A stretch of DNA of 64,000 nucleotides from positions 48,724,727 to 48,788,726 of the forward strand of contig NC_089781.1 in the NCBI RefSeq assembly GCF_040412425.1, given 5' to 3'. The translations under genes and the position numbers were made by a program. Positions within the stretch are counted from its first letter, which is position 1; every line of letters starts with the position of its first letter. The notes under the pieces were generated by a model, which saw nothing but the letters and a program-made list of their open reading frames with translations, made no database searches and was not told the DNA's origin. Source of the DNA: Macrobrachium rosenbergii (lineage: Eukaryota; Arthropoda; Malacostraca; Decapoda; Palaemonidae). Positions 1 to 12,251 of the stretch are shown here, one piece after another.

Positions 1-26
1 AGTACAGTCGAGGACCAGGGTTCTAC

Positions 27-655
<629 letters not shown>

Positions 656-1039
656 TAAGAGGTGCAAAAAAAAGACGAGCAGGAAAAAGGTACTGCTGCT
701 TTATTGGTGATCCTGGCAGTTTATATAGCGACAGACTGACGTCGCTCCACGGAATACAATGGGAACAAGGGTGACCTGAGGTCGATAATAATTAACAATA
801 GTGTAAATACAGTGAATGAGTACACTTTAAATTATACAAATGGACAGAATTGAAGTTGAATACAATCTTGATACCTGCGAAAGAAGAATACATGGTATAC
901 AAATCGGAGACAGGTAAACAATTATATACATAGTTTAAATGATTGGATTTGCGTGACCCGTCACGCCAAGTGTGACAAATTGTAGAGGCAAAGAAAATGG
1001 GATGTCACCATAGAAAACTTGCTCAGCAGAGACTTTACA
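656..1039 (-). repeat. 3' LTR of gypsy element
   Basis: This stretch aligns end to end with 7093-7465; shared blocks include gcagtttatatag, acaatcttgat and atatacatagtttaaat. In element orientation it begins TGTAAAGTC. Its outer end has decayed from the expected CA. Confidence 0.88.
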
Positions 1040-1043
1040 AATA

Positions 1044-1056
1044 CTCCCCCCCAAAG
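1044..1056 (-). promoter_or_regulatory. Polypurine tract of gypsy element
   Basis: On the minus strand CTTTGGGGGGGAG lies five bases before the 3' LTR start, the expected place for plus-strand DNA priming. Confidence 0.7.
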
Positions 1057-1540
1057 ACGTGGGTAACGTCTGATTAGTCGGCGTATCTGCTGGGGCGCTG
1101 AAGGGTGCCACGGCTGCGTGAGGACATCGGGGAGACACCCTGTGTGTGGGGGCAGCTGACTGCGGGTGTGGGAGGGTGCTTTCGGGGGCGACCGCATGCC
1201 CGCTTCTTACGGGGGGCCAGCTGCGGCGACGGCTGTCCAGGTGGAGGGTGCGGTGTGGTGACGTCTGTGTCCTCCTCCAGGAGGGGGGGCTTGACACGGT
1301 CTACCGACACCCAGTCGTTCTTCCCGTGAAGAGCGAGCAGGAATACCTTGTTGTTCCACTCCAGGTGCCTGGTCACTGGTGGGCGGACGGCATCATCCCT
1401 GATGAAGACATGGGTGGTGGAGGACAGGCCGGGCGGCATGAAGGTGGCCGACCTGTCGGTATATGTCCACTTGCAGGGGGCGAACTTGCCGACTATGTTG
1501 CGAACACTCTGGACAGATGGGCTGTGACGGTCCTCTGTAA

Positions 1541-2305
1541 CTAGTTCGCCCGGGACCATGAGGGGCTCGCCGTAGGTTTTCTCAGCTGCAGACGGGGCGC
1601 CGTCGGCCCTGGGGCAGTTCTCAACCCGAGGAGGACCCACGGCAGCCGGTATTTCCAGTCGTCGGCGGTGCAGTGGGCCATAAGGGATGCCTTCAGGGAC
1701 CTGTGAAACTGCTCGACCAAGCCGTTAGCAGCAGGGTTGTAGGCCGTGGTGGTGTGATGAGCTGTCTCCAGCAGCTGAGCCAGGGCGGAGCACAACTTGG
1801 ACAGGAAGGCTGTCGGTTGTGATGTGGTCTGGGACGCCTCGGCGCATGCGCTGGCGGTGGCTTCTTGCATTAGCGTGGCTTCTTGCATTAGCGTGGCTTC
1901 GGGCCACCTTGTCGAGCGGTCGACCACCGTCAGGAGATATCTGGACCTGTCTGATGGGGGAAGGGGCCCGATGATGTCAATGTGAACATGGCCAAACCGC
2001 CGCCCTGGCTGCGGGAACTCGCCTACCCCAGACTCGGTGTGACGCCCCACCTTGCTGGTTTGGCACTACAGGCACTGCCTCGCCCAGGTCCTCGCATCCT
2101 TCTGCACTCTGTGCCAGACGAACTTCTCTGACAGCAGCTTGGCCATCGTCCTGCTGGAGGGGTGTGACAGCCCGTGGATGACGTTGAATACCTGGTGGCA
2201 GTGGGAGGCGTGCAGCGGGAGGCGGGCACCAGGGGGCGGGGCTGGCCAGTACTGACGTCGTAGAGGAGATTTGGGCACCTGGGGACAAGGGGCACGTCCC
2301 TCCAC
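1541..2305 (-). pseudogene. Gypsy integrase, broken
   Basis: The integrase joins the cDNA copy into host DNA. The zinc-binding HHCC region is read from 2305 down, with a His pair around FNVIHG and a Cys followed immediately by an in-frame stop near 2070. The catalytic core follows: HIDIIGPLPPSDRSRYL carries the first Asp, a frameshifted GVPDHITTDS the second, and NPAANGLVEQFHRSL the Glu. A small tandem duplication inside the core encodes TLMQEA twice. The stop and two frame changes make it inactive. It follows RNase H, the usual gypsy order. Confidence 0.88.
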
Positions 2306-4116
2306 TTCAGGGACGTGATGGCGGTGCGGTAGGGTGGGGTCTCTGGGTCGGCAGCCTGCTCCCTGGCGAGGTCTTCGTAGTTGATCCCGAGCTGCACCTC
2401 GTTAAGCTCAACCCTGGAGAGGGCGTCTGCCACAGGGTTCTTCTTGCCGGGGAGGTACTTGACGGAGCAGGTGAACTCCGCGATGGCCGAGAGGTGTCGC
2501 TGCTGCCTGGAAGACCATGTGTCCCCCTGCTTGGTGAAGGCGTAGACCAGTGGCTGGTGGTCCGTGTAGATTGTGAAGGGCGTGCTCTCCAGGGGGAACT
2601 TGAAGTGTCGGACTGCTCGGTATACTGCGCAGAGTTCCCTGTCGAAGGTGCTGTAGTGGGCCTCTGCGGGGTTGAACTTCTTGCTGAAGAAGGCAATGGG
2701 CTGGGGAGCGCCGTCGATGACCTGCTCCAGGACAGCTCCACAGGCGACGCTGCTGGCATCCATCGTCAGCTGGAGGGGAGCGGTGGGTTCCTGGTGGGCC
2801 AAGGCGGTTGCCTCGGCGAGGGCGGCCTTCGTCAGGGAGAAGGCCTGCTGCTGGTTGGGTCCCCACACTAAGGATTTTGGTTGGCCTTTCAGGGTTTCCG
2901 TCAGGGGGGCCATGGTGTGTGTGATCCCGGGGATGAACCTCCTATAGTAGTTCACCATCCCAAGGAACTCCTGGACGGCCTTGACGGAGGTGGGGACGGG
3001 AAACCTGGTGACAGCTGCGACTTTGGATGCGAGCAGGTGGACACCATCCGGGGATACCTCGTGGCCCTGGAAGTCGGCTTTCTGGACGCCGAAGGTGCAC
3101 TGGTCGAAACGTACGACGAGGCCGTTCTCCTGCAGGAGCTGTAGGACTGCCTGGTTGTGCTTCTGGTGCTCCTTGTGGGACCTGGAAAATATAAGGATAT
3201 CATCCACGTAGCAGACGCAGAACTTCAGGTCCCCCAGGATGCTGTCCATGAGCCGCTGGAAAGTCGACCCCACGTTCCTTAGGCCGAAGGTGGAGAAGGC
3301 GAAGATGTAGGACCCGAAAGGCGTGATGATGGCGGTCTTCAGTACGTCCTCTCGCGCGACTGGTACCTGGAAATAAGATTTCAAGAGATCCAATTTAGAA
3401 AATATTTTGGCCCTGTGGAAGGATGCTGTGAGATCCTGCATGTTCGGCAGGGGGTAATGGTCAGGTTCTGTTGCGAGGTTGAGCCGCCTGTAGTCGCGCC
3501 AGGGTCTCCAGGAGCCATCCGGTTTCTGCACCATGTGGAGGGGGGAGGCCCACAGGCTGGAGGCCTTCTTGCATATTCCCATCTGCTCCATTTCGGCGAA
3601 GGCGTTCTTGGCCTCCTGAAGGCGCCAAGGGGGAAGCCTACGGAACCTCGCGTGTGCAGGGGGGCCCTTTGTTTTTATGTGATGGTTGACGCCATGTTTG
3701 GCTGGGGAACCAGGTACCTGGCGGAGCTCTGGCCTGAACACGTCAGGGAACTCCTTCAGCAGCTGTGAGTACTGGTGGGGGGCAGCGGAGCAGATGGTGG
3801 GCGCCTTGGGTCCCGTTGCTAACGCGAGGGACTGGCAGGAGTTGGTGTCAAGGAGGCACTTCCGACCGACGTTGACTGCCAACCCGAAGTGGGCAAGGAA
3901 ATCCGCACCCAGGAGCGGGGTCCTTACGTCCGCGACGACGAAGTCCCAGGAATATCTCCAGCCAAGGATGGAGATCGACAGGAGCCTGGTGCCGTAGGAG
4001 AGGATGGGGGACCTGTTGGCAGCCGTCAGGGAAGCAGCCGGGTCCGGTGCTCGCTTGCGGTCCTCTCTGGACAGCAGGAAGATTGATCTAACGGCCCCCG
4101 TGTCGACCAACATCAT
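2290..4116 (-). pseudogene. Gypsy pol: protease, reverse transcriptase, RNase H
   Basis: A long open frame starts with a retropepsin active site (LVDTGAVRS at residues 3-11). RT follows at roughly residues 150-370, with the catalytic CYVDDILIF box near residue 300 (about 3200). RNase H has TMDASS, SKKFNPAEAHYSTFDREL and YTDHQPLVYAF, then the chromatin-proximal LPGKKNPVADALSRVE. These are diagnostic for Ty3/gypsy pol. The frame shifts near 2300, so the last residues of the computed ORF (2023-2290) are out of register and the integrase continues in another frame. The RT itself looks nearly intact. Confidence 0.93.
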
Positions 4117-4148
4117 CCTGCCAGAGACGGTGTTGCGGATTTAGAAGT

Positions 4149-4900
4149 CTACTGGCTCTGGGCCCCTGGGTTCTTCTGTTGCCATGGCGGCCTGTCCTGC
4201 TGGCCACCGCCTCCCCCGTTTTTTGGACAGGCGAATGAAAAGGGCGGCAGGCAGTTCTGGGCATCCTTGCCAAACTGCCTGTGGTAGTGGCAAAGACCCA
4301 GGGGATTCCACCTGTAGTAAGGCGTTGGGCGCCTCCTGGTGACGGCGTTGACCTCCTGCTCTGTGCCCTCCTCCTGCTGGATGGCACTGACAGGGAGTGC
4401 GGGTGCTGGTACCCGCTTCGTTGCCTTCACGGAGTCCATCAGGTGCTGCGCCGTGCGGATCAGGACCTCGAGGGGCATGGCGTAGGCGTCAGGGATTTGC
4501 GTGCAGACCTCCGGGAGGAGCTGACGGAGGAGGAGCTCCAGCGACAGACTTATTTCGAGTTGTTTTCCACTGCCGTCAATGTCTGGGAGGGTGAGGAGGT
4601 CCTGTATCATGCCCCATGACTCCATGACGCTCTGATCCTGCCGCGGGCGGCCCGCTCAGCGACCGGCAGGGAGCATGACTCGAGGAGGGACTTCTTCAGG
4701 AGGTGGTAGGTGAGGGGGCGTGCAGCGGAAACCCACGGGACGAGCTTCCTGTAGATCTCCTCCGGCAGGGTATTGAGTACTGTCTGCTTGTAGCACCTCG
4801 TCATTGAGTTCCGCCAGCCTGAATTGACTCTCGACCCTGTACAGCCACACCGATGGGTTCCCCTGCGTGAACGGCAGCAGTTTTAAGGTCAGGGCGACCC
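4149..4900 (-). pseudogene. Gypsy gag, frameshifted
   Basis: Fragments in different frames form a gag capsid. A block around WLYRVESQFRLAELNDEV (near 4850-4800) is typical of gypsy capsids. Next come LNTLPEEIYRKLVPWVSAA and LKKSLLESCSLPVAERA, then a C-terminal block (4149-4625) with MPLEVLIRTAQHLMDSVKA and a Pro/Gln-rich tail. At least two frameshifts separate the parts. The start of gag is not resolvable and was probably affected by decay next to the transposon insertion. Confidence 0.8.
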
Positions 4901-5446
4901 GTGGTTGTCCTGCCGGGCAGGGCCCCAGGCAGGGAAGAGTGCGGGGCGCGGGCAGGGGTGTGGAGGAGCGTGAGAGCCTCGGCGTGGGGGCGGGCGCAGG
5001 AGATATGGGAGGGAGGTAGACATCTGAATCCGCAAGGTTAGCAGTTACAGGTAGTCGTCGACTTACGACGCATTAGGTTCTGACAGAGCGGTCGAAGTCG
5101 ATCTCGTCATAAGTCGACCAACCACATATGTACATGTATTCTGTACCTATCGTATATTATCCATCATATATCCTAAGTATGACTAGCCTACATATACATT
5201 TTATATTATCCAAAAAATGTGCATGTATAGTACCTATTTTTACGTTTAGCATATGAAATCTTATCATGCTTGAACTCCTTGATTAATACTTACTTTTATT
5301 ACTGTATTTAACATTTTTATTGTAGGCATTCAAACCATCTGTCTGGTCTGTTTACATTTTCTTATCCGCCATTTGCATTGCCAATCGGCTACACGTATGA
5401 CGTATTATTTACTTTTGTTTATTTATAGGTTTGAATTAAATACATA

Positions 5447-6535
5447 CCGTATTTGACGGCGTATAAGACGCACTTTCTTAACAAAAAAAATGGCCTAAAA
5501 AATCCCCCTGCGTCCTATGTACATAATGTAGGCTCAAAATTTAAGAATTTTGGCCGAAATTATACATGAAACGTCACGTAGATGTTGTAGCGTAGCGTAA
5601 AATTCGGTGTTATCCTAATAACCTATTAAAAAACAAAGTTTACTATAATTATTTATCATTATCACACTTACCATCACCGCAATTATTACTGCTAGTATTA
5701 TAATCAATATCTACGTTGTTATTATCGATATTTTCATTAAAATGTTAATATCATTATCGTCGTCTACAGCGGATCGCCGCATTCCACATTTATAGATATA
5801 AACAGTACGTGTGCTGCCACCTATTGGTGATTATCTCGAGAGCTTTACGGATAACAAGGCTTCGTTCAGTTGCTAGTTGGCAATTCCTGCTAACATTCTC
5901 TTTACGCATAACAACATGGCTTCAATCAATTGGTGGTTGACAATTCCTGCTACCATTCTCTTTAGGCATAATAACAAGGCTTCGTTGAGTTGATACTTCG
6001 TAACTCGTGCTAGCATTCTCTTTTAAGAATAATAACATGGCTTTGTTCAGTTGCTCACGAGACTCGAGCTGTTACATAGGAAACATTTTTATTTATTGAA
6101 TTTTACCCCTTGATTGCATACTTTTATAATATATAATGGATATATATAACATATATTACCGTAGGTAACATCTTTATTAATGTTTTTGTTGATTCTGGCG
6201 GTAAGAAACAATGTTTACAAATGAATGTGTTGGATCTATTGGTAAACCTATGAGGTAGCTTTCAGCAGCAGACGAAACATTCAATCGTAGTAAATGGCTG
6301 ATTGTATAATACATATTTTGATAAATATAAATATGGTAAATAACTTCTTTATTAATGTTTTTGTTGATTCTGTTGGTAAGAAACAATATGCATATGATAA
6401 CCTAATACTACAGTTTTTACTTACCAAAATCATATGAGCATGGGCTAGAAACCTTATTTTTTCCCCTCAGTGTCCTGCTGAAATTAAAAGGGTGCGTGCT
6501 ATGCAGACATGCGTATTATAAGCCATCAAATACGG
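5447..6535. mobile_element. Nested TIR element (CCGTATTTGAYGGC ends)
   Basis: Left end ccgtatttgacggcgtataa is matched in reverse by ttataagccatcaaatacgg on the right, with TA on both sides (5445-5446 and 6536-6537). The family was not identified. No transposase is visible; its content is AT-rich with short internal repeats, including a 48 bp block seen at about 6168-6215 and again at 6340-6388. Confidence 0.72.
5841..6055. repeat. About 60 bp tandem repeat, roughly 3.5 units
   Basis: Units share the core aacaaggcttcgttcagttg, the sequence attcctgctaac and attctcttta. The shared core recurs near 5853, 5914, 5974 and 6035. The units have diverged, so the array is not recent. Confidence 0.8.
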
Positions 6536-7072
6536 TAATTTGTTATTACATTTGATTTATTTGCAAAAAATAGAAATACAAAATACATTACAAAAATATG
6601 AATCTTTTACCATTTTCGAACGACACAAACACACAATGCTGCCGAAAGCTGAGCATCTCTCGGATATGAGCGCGCTGCCGGTAGCAGGAAAAAGTATCGT
6701 ACGCGCGCTCAACGTCTTTTAGCAAAATATAAAATTAAATATTATATATATTATTATATTGTCGTAGCCGTCGTAAAGTCAGTCAGTCGTAAGTCGCATA
6801 GGTTGTAAGTCGACGACTACCTGTAACTGAACGAGGGAAGGGATGTCCGCGTCCATACTCGCTCTTTGCCCTCTTAACTGGAGTGGGGTACTCGCATCAA
6901 AACGCACTTGGAAGCGCGTCGTGTGAGTCCGCTAATGACGCTGGTGATTTTGCCGACGAGAGTCAGCACGCCTAAACGCTGGTTCAGCACCGTGATTAGT
7001 CCGCTAAGGGTGTGAGTAAGTTCCTGAAGCCAAGACTGAGTCGCTGTATGGGTTCGCTAATGGCTTCGGGAA

Positions 7073-7089
7073 CCATTCCGGGGTCACCA
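7073..7089 (-). promoter_or_regulatory. Primer binding site of gypsy element
   Basis: On the minus strand TGGTGACCCCGGAATGG begins three bases after the 5' LTR end. The TGG start fits pairing to a tRNA CCA tail. The tRNA was not identified. Confidence 0.6.
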
Positions 7090-7092
7090 CTT

Positions 7093-7465
7093 TGAGAGGT
7101 GCGAAAGAAACGAGCAGGATAAGGTTACTGATACTTTATTCATGATCCAGGCAGTTTATATAGTGGCAGACTGGCATCGCGCCGCGGAATACAATGGAAA
7201 CCTCAGTGACCCGAGGTCGATAATAAATAACAATAAGTACAGCGAACCAGTACACTTTACGATGTAAGAACAGACAGAAATGGAATTGGATACAATCTTG
7301 ATGTCTGTGAAAGAAACATGTGATACATTTTGACAGCAGGTAAACAAAATATATACATAGTTTAAATTATTGAAGTTTGCGTGACCTGATGCGTTAGGCA
7401 TGACTAATTGTGGGCAAAGAAAATGGGACGTCACCACAGAAAACTTGCCCAGCAGAGACTTTATA
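7093..7465 (-). repeat. 5' LTR of gypsy element
   Basis: Homologous to 656-1039. In element orientation it ends with GCACCTCTCA just before the primer binding site. The promoter and start of transcription should lie here, but no functional signal can be assigned by eye. Confidence 0.88.
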
Positions 7466-7728
7466 ATTAACATTTTTAGCTGAGACTTCACGAATGACTT
7501 TACAGATGACTTTACACATACAGCTAGTGTACGTTTACAAGATGTGAGACCCATTCGCAAAGTTACTGCACTTCTCAAAGATGATACCCGGCAGAAAGTG
7601 TTTAATTTTTTTAAGTAATTTATAATTTTTCATACTTTTAAGTGAAAAATTGGTTTGGAAAACTTGTATTATTTATATTTTTACATAAATATGATAGAAA
7701 GGCAGTACAGTTACTGTATTGTGCCTAT

Positions 7729-7902
<174 letters not shown>

Positions 7903-8033
7903 CATTCTTTTTCGTGGTTTTTAGCATTTTCTTTCCTTAATTACTGTGTTTTTAACTTGTTGCTTGTTAGCTTCTCAGAATGAAATAATTTTGTAAGCAG
8001 GGTTTAATTTCCACACAGTAGTTTAGGTGGTTT

Positions 8034-8038
<5 letters not shown>

Positions 8039-8101
<63 letters not shown>
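8039..8101. repeat. (GA)n microsatellite
   Basis: About 31 GA units. The Ser-Leu reading frames on the minus strand are by-products. Confidence 0.97.
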
Positions 8102-8106
<5 letters not shown>

Positions 8107-8213
8107 TCAGTTGCCATGGGAGAAATTTCTTTTGTAAAGGCCAGCTTGGTGAAAGATACGCTCGCCAATCGGATTTCGGAAGTAAAATAAAGTTGTAGGT
8201 TTTTATACAACAC

Positions 8214-8338
<125 letters not shown>

Positions 8339-8350
8339 ATATATATTTTA

Positions 8351-9520
8351 AAATATATTTATATATATTTTAACATTACTGTGTTATAAGGTGTGATGGA
8401 AGAGAAGTTGCTGTAAGATGGTAGTGGGTCAAGACAGACAGTTGCAAATTGTTGCATTCAGCAAATAGTTTGGTTACTTCAGCAGTTAACCTGATGAACA
8501 CACAATATTGGCTCTGGTATGTGAGTCATATGACCGAGTTGGTATGTGGGTACATAAGTTCAATGACGTTAGAAAATCTAGATTTTGTGTCTAATTCTGC
8601 CCAAAAATTAGTCTGATCGTTCATTAGCAAAGCTAGAGCGAGATCACAAGACATTAGCTTTGGAGTGTTGCAATCTCTTAGAACTGGCAGAATAAGGTAA
8701 AGTTCAGACTCTTCATTTTTCTGTGTGAATTGTGAACTTATGTTTTTACCATGTTTCAAGACATTTTTGAACTTGTGTGGAAAGTTCAACATAACCTTTT
8801 ACCATTTCAATATTCTATTTTATTGTGTTCTATTTACCAGTATCTACTCATGCATTTTAGACTTTTCATTATTATGTTTTGCACTTGCATATTTTTGGGA
8901 GATTATTATTTGTGCTTAATTCTTTCGACAGATGTCTGTGGTGAGAACATTGTGGTGGTGATGACATTGTGGTGACATGATGTTATCATGATGGTGTGAT
9001 TATAGAGAGAAAGATGCAAACCTTGCAGTGTCTAAATTTCTCATGTGGTAGACTTTTGAGACTAGACTTACAATGTCTAAGATAGAGTATGTGAGAGTTT
9101 TTGAATTTGCAGGCTATTAGCCACAATCAGATTTTTAGTTGGACTGAGACTAAATCTTGAGTTAGATGTTTTTTACTTGATAATTTCATTTATGATGCAT
9201 TTTAATCTTTGCTTTGTTTATTCATTACTTGTTGGGTTGCTTTAAATAATAAATTTATTTTTGTACGAAAGATTGCGTTTCCTTAGATGATCCATTTCAT
9301 TTCTTTAATGTGGAATGCAAGAGAGAGAGAGAGAGAGGGAATGCGTGAGGCGAAAGCCGCGAGAGGGCGAGAGAGAGAGGAAAAAGTAGAGTGAGTGTCA
9401 GGGGGAGGTCTGTGTGGGCTGAGTGTTAGAGGGGGAATAAGGGTCAGAAATGCCATTGTCTCCTGAAGGTAGATCGCAAAGACACGATACGTAACACTTC
9501 AAAGAAGTGTTTAATCTGTG

Positions 9521-9522
<2 letters not shown>
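8351..9522. other. AT-rich sequence without a gene
   Basis: No conserved reading frame, splice-flanked exon or repeat end was recognised. It contains a short (GA)n run at about 9319-9338 and purine-rich sequence to 9440. Confidence 0.5.

Positions 9523-9605
<83 letters not shown>
9523..9605. repeat. (TA)n microsatellite abutting Penelope 3' end
   Basis: About 41 TA units that stop where the Penelope-like sequence begins. Confidence 0.97.
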
Positions 9606-9608
<3 letters not shown>

Positions 9609-9641
9609 ATTACCACAGGTGAAAAATAAGAAACGGGTGTA

Positions 9642-9684
9642 GGTCCTGACCGGTTTCGACTTTATTTCAAGCCATTGACGAAGG
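9642..9684 (-). other. Hammerhead-like motif candidate in Penelope 3' tail
   Basis: On the minus strand a 5 bp stem (GGCTT / AAGTC, loop GAAATA) is followed at once by GAAACCGGTC. This resembles stem II plus the GAAAC half of a hammerhead ribozyme. Penelope-like elements are known to carry such ribozymes. The CUGAUGA half cannot be aligned convincingly upstream, so this copy may be degenerate or the likeness may be chance. Confidence 0.3.
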
Positions 9685-9980
9685 ACTGATACAGAGTATG
9701 AGAAGTCACAAAAATATATACTACAGGAACAGTACTGACGAACATACACAACCGTTAGAGACTACATATCCCCCTCAAGCCGGTGTCGAGGTAGGAGTGG
9801 CCTTCAAAACTCATTTGGCTAAAAATCACAATATACTCTCAGGGGACGATGCTGATAAACAAACCATATGCCTCAAGATCCACACCTGACAGGTGTCAGG
9901 GAGGCAGAGTTTGGAAACTCATTACTACTGCTACCCCTGTACTGTGTTTACAAATATGATAATCCTATTTTCATACATCT

Positions 9981-10499
9981 CTACTGCCTACCATAAAATT
10001 TAAACAATTTACAAATTTCTTTTGATATTAAAGGATCAAGTTTATACATCCCTTGACTGATATTCATATTATGGTTGTAACTTTCTTTTATAAAGCTAGA
10101 TTCAATGATATTCCTTTCCAGTGCATTATTAGAATGTACAATCCTTTTTGCCCCTTCCCAGTTGATAGCGTGATTGTTCTCACTAACATGTACAAATATA
10201 CCACTGTTCCCTTGTGCATATCTCATACATTTCTTATGCTGTTCAATTATTTTTTCAAGTGCTTTCCCAATTTGGCCAATATAAAAGTTGTTACAAGACT
10301 TACATGGAATTTTATATACACACCCTTTAGTATTGTCAGGGGAGTTCTTGATAAGTACATTTTTCATTGTTTTATTGTTCTTAAATGCGACATTAACACC
10401 AAAATTCTTAAGAAGATGAGGGATATCTTTCATATTATTATTATAAGGCAGAACAAGCAAATTTTTTGTGTTGCAAGGTTCTTTTTGGTTTTGATACAT
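9981..10499 (-). pseudogene. GIY-YIG endonuclease domain of Penelope-like element
   Basis: This 172-residue open frame has the Penelope endonuclease signature: CVYKIPCKSCNNFYIGQIGK (residues about 61-80), then EQHKKCMRYAQGNSGIFVH and an NHAINWEGAK block. The enzyme nicks target DNA to prime reverse transcription. Compared with the family the YIG box is present, but the usual Arg after GQTG is Lys-Ala-Leu. The frame runs to a normal C-terminal KFYGRQ stop. It lacks RT upstream, so it is a remnant, not a gene. Confidence 0.88.
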
Positions 10500-10562
10500 T
10501 GTCTTTTTTGCCGCTTCAAATGCACTTGTTCTGCCACAATAAGCTGTAGGTCCCGTTGCTAG

Positions 10563-10655
10563 GTAACCAATTGGTTCTTAGCCACATAAAATAAGTCTAA
10601 TCCTTCGGGCCAGCCCTAGGAGAGCTGTTAATCAGCTCAGTGGTCTGGTTAAACT
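10563..10655 (+). repeat. SINE-like dispersed repeat fragment
   Basis: The segment from aatccttcgggccagccct to cagtggtctggttaaacta recurs in reverse at 22198-22255. The part reading cagctcagtggtctgg resembles a tRNA A box, suggesting a tRNA-derived SINE head. No B box follows, so only part of the unit is present. Confidence 0.55.
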
Positions 10656-11208
10656 AACGTATGCTAAACAAAGTACAGGAGAAGGGAATACACAACACAA
10701 TAGAAGATATAAAAGCCAAAGCACACAAGATCCAAATGTACATGAACAGGAATAAAGGATACCAACAGAACAAACTCTTTGGAACTAACCAGGAAAGACC
10801 ATACAGCCAACTAAGAGGGGAAGACAACCACCAGGAAATTCCTGAAGCCGTACCAAGTAAGAGACTCTGGGAAAACATATGGAGCAATCCGGTATCACAC
10901 AACAAACATGCAACATGGCTCCAGCAAGTCAAGGCAGAAGCAATGGTGAGAACAAAGATTCACCAAGATCACGACTGACACAGTCAGACACCAACTAAAG
11001 AAAATGCCCAGCTGGAAAGCCCCATATCCCAATGAAGTCCATGGATACTGGCTCAAAAACTTCAAGGCCCAACACCCACAAATAGCAGAACAACTCTAGC
11101 ATTGCATCACAAACCACCATGTGCCAAAATGAATGACCACTGGGAGAACAGCCTTAGTACAGAAAGACAAGAACAAGGGAAATATAGCCTATCACCTGCC
11201 TACCAATA

Positions 11209-12251
11209 ATGTGGAAGTTACTAACAGGTATCATCAGTGAAAGGCTATACAACTACCTAGAGGATACAAACCCCATCCCCCACCAACAGAAAGGCTGCAG
11301 AAGGAAGTGTAGGGGCACAAAAGACCAGCTCCTAATAAAACAAAATGATACAGCTGCCTTAAAAATACAATGCGCAACTGCAATACAGTACTCACCAGCT
11401 CTGGGATAAGACTAGCAGAGGTTAACATCAGGAGAAGGATCTTTCAAGGTGAATCACTGTCCCCACTACTCTTCATAGCAGCCACAATTCCCATGACAAA
11501 AGTACTGGAGAAAATGGATGCTGGTTACCAACTCAAGAAAGGAGGCAACAGAATTAACCATCTGATGTTCATGGACGACATCAAGCTGTATGGTAAGAGC
11601 ATCAAGGAAATAGATACCCTAATCCAGACTGTAAGGATTGTATCTGGGAACATCAGGATGGAGTTTGGAATAGAAAAATGCACCTTGGTCAACATACAAA
11701 AAGGCAAAGCAACTAGGACTGAAGGGTCAAAGCTTCCAGACAAAAATAGCATCAAACACATATATGAGACAGGATACAAATACCTGGGAATAATAGCAGG
11801 AGAGGATATAAAACACCAAGAGATGAAGGACACGATCAGGAAAGAATATATGCAGAGACTTAAGGCGATACTCAAGTCAAAACTCAATGCCGGAAACATG
11901 ATGAAAGCCATATACACATGGGTAGTACCAATAATCAGATACAGCACAGGAGAAGTGGAGTGGACGAAGGCTGAACTCCGCTGCATAGACCAGAAAACTA
12001 GAAAACACATGGCAATACACAAAGCACTACACACAAGAGCAAATACAGACAGACTATACATGACACGAAAGGAAGGACTGATAAAAGTAGACGAAGACCC
12101 AGAAATATACAAAGACAGGAGAATGAAAAGCAGAACAGAGGAATGGCACAACAAACCAATGCACGGACAGTACATGAGACACACTAAAGAACTGGCAAGC
12201 AATGAAACATGGCAATGGCTACACAGGGGAGAACTCAAGAAGGAATGCTAA
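11209..12251 (+). pseudogene. LINE reverse transcriptase
   Basis: RT motifs are spread over two frames. An N-terminal block (11209-11409) holds [21 protein letters not shown]. The main frame has FQGESLSPLLFIAATIPMT, then the catalytic box as LMFMDDIKLYGKS near 11560-11600. KCTLVNIQKGK and KYLGIIAGEDIKHQEMKD follow, then the thumb region with VVPIIRYSTGEVEW and THRKAL-like blocks. The catalytic pair is intact (MDD). A frameshift near 12240 separates it from the endonuclease part, which continues in an overlapping frame. Confidence 0.87.

Larger units (their letters stand above)
5048..6823. mobile_element. pogo/Tigger-like non-autonomous TIR transposon
   Basis: The terminal inverted repeats begin CAGGTAGTCGTCGACTTAC and are mirrored exactly at the right end. 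TA dinucleotides flank both sides (5046-5047 and 6824-6825), the target duplication of the Tc1/mariner/pogo superfamily. Removing the element leaves a palindromic CAGTTAACTG site. No transposase frame is visible inside, so it depended on enzyme from elsewhere. It carries a second TIR element at 5447-6535 and sits between the 5' LTR and gag of the host retrotransposon. Confidence 0.85.
656..7465 (-). mobile_element. Ty3/gypsy LTR retrotransposon, decayed, with nested insertions
   Basis: The element reads right to left: 5' LTR (7093-7465), primer binding site, disrupted gag, protease-RT-RNase H, integrase, polypurine tract, 3' LTR (656-1039). The LTRs are clearly homologous but differ at many positions and in length (384 versus 373 bp), so the copy is old. 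About 1.78 kb of the span is a later TIR transposon. Gag, pol and integrase frames all carry shifts or stops, so it is not autonomous. No convincing target-site duplication is seen; both flanks are AT-rich. Confidence 0.9.
9606..10562 (-). mobile_element. Penelope-like element, 3' fragment
   Basis: Only the C-terminal endonuclease part of the single Penelope ORF and its 3' tail remain. The RT domain is absent, consistent with 5' truncation. The 3' end lies directly against a (TA)n tract, so integration into, or growth of, TA repeats at the junction is possible. Confidence 0.85.

Noticed and set aside
1105..4086. Plus-strand ORFs over the gypsy pol
   Set aside because: Antisense shadows of the minus-strand pol, caused by its GC-rich codons.
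10600..10655. tRNA gene
   Set aside because: Only an A-box-like segment is seen; no cloverleaf or B box follows, and the sequence recurs as a dispersed fragment.
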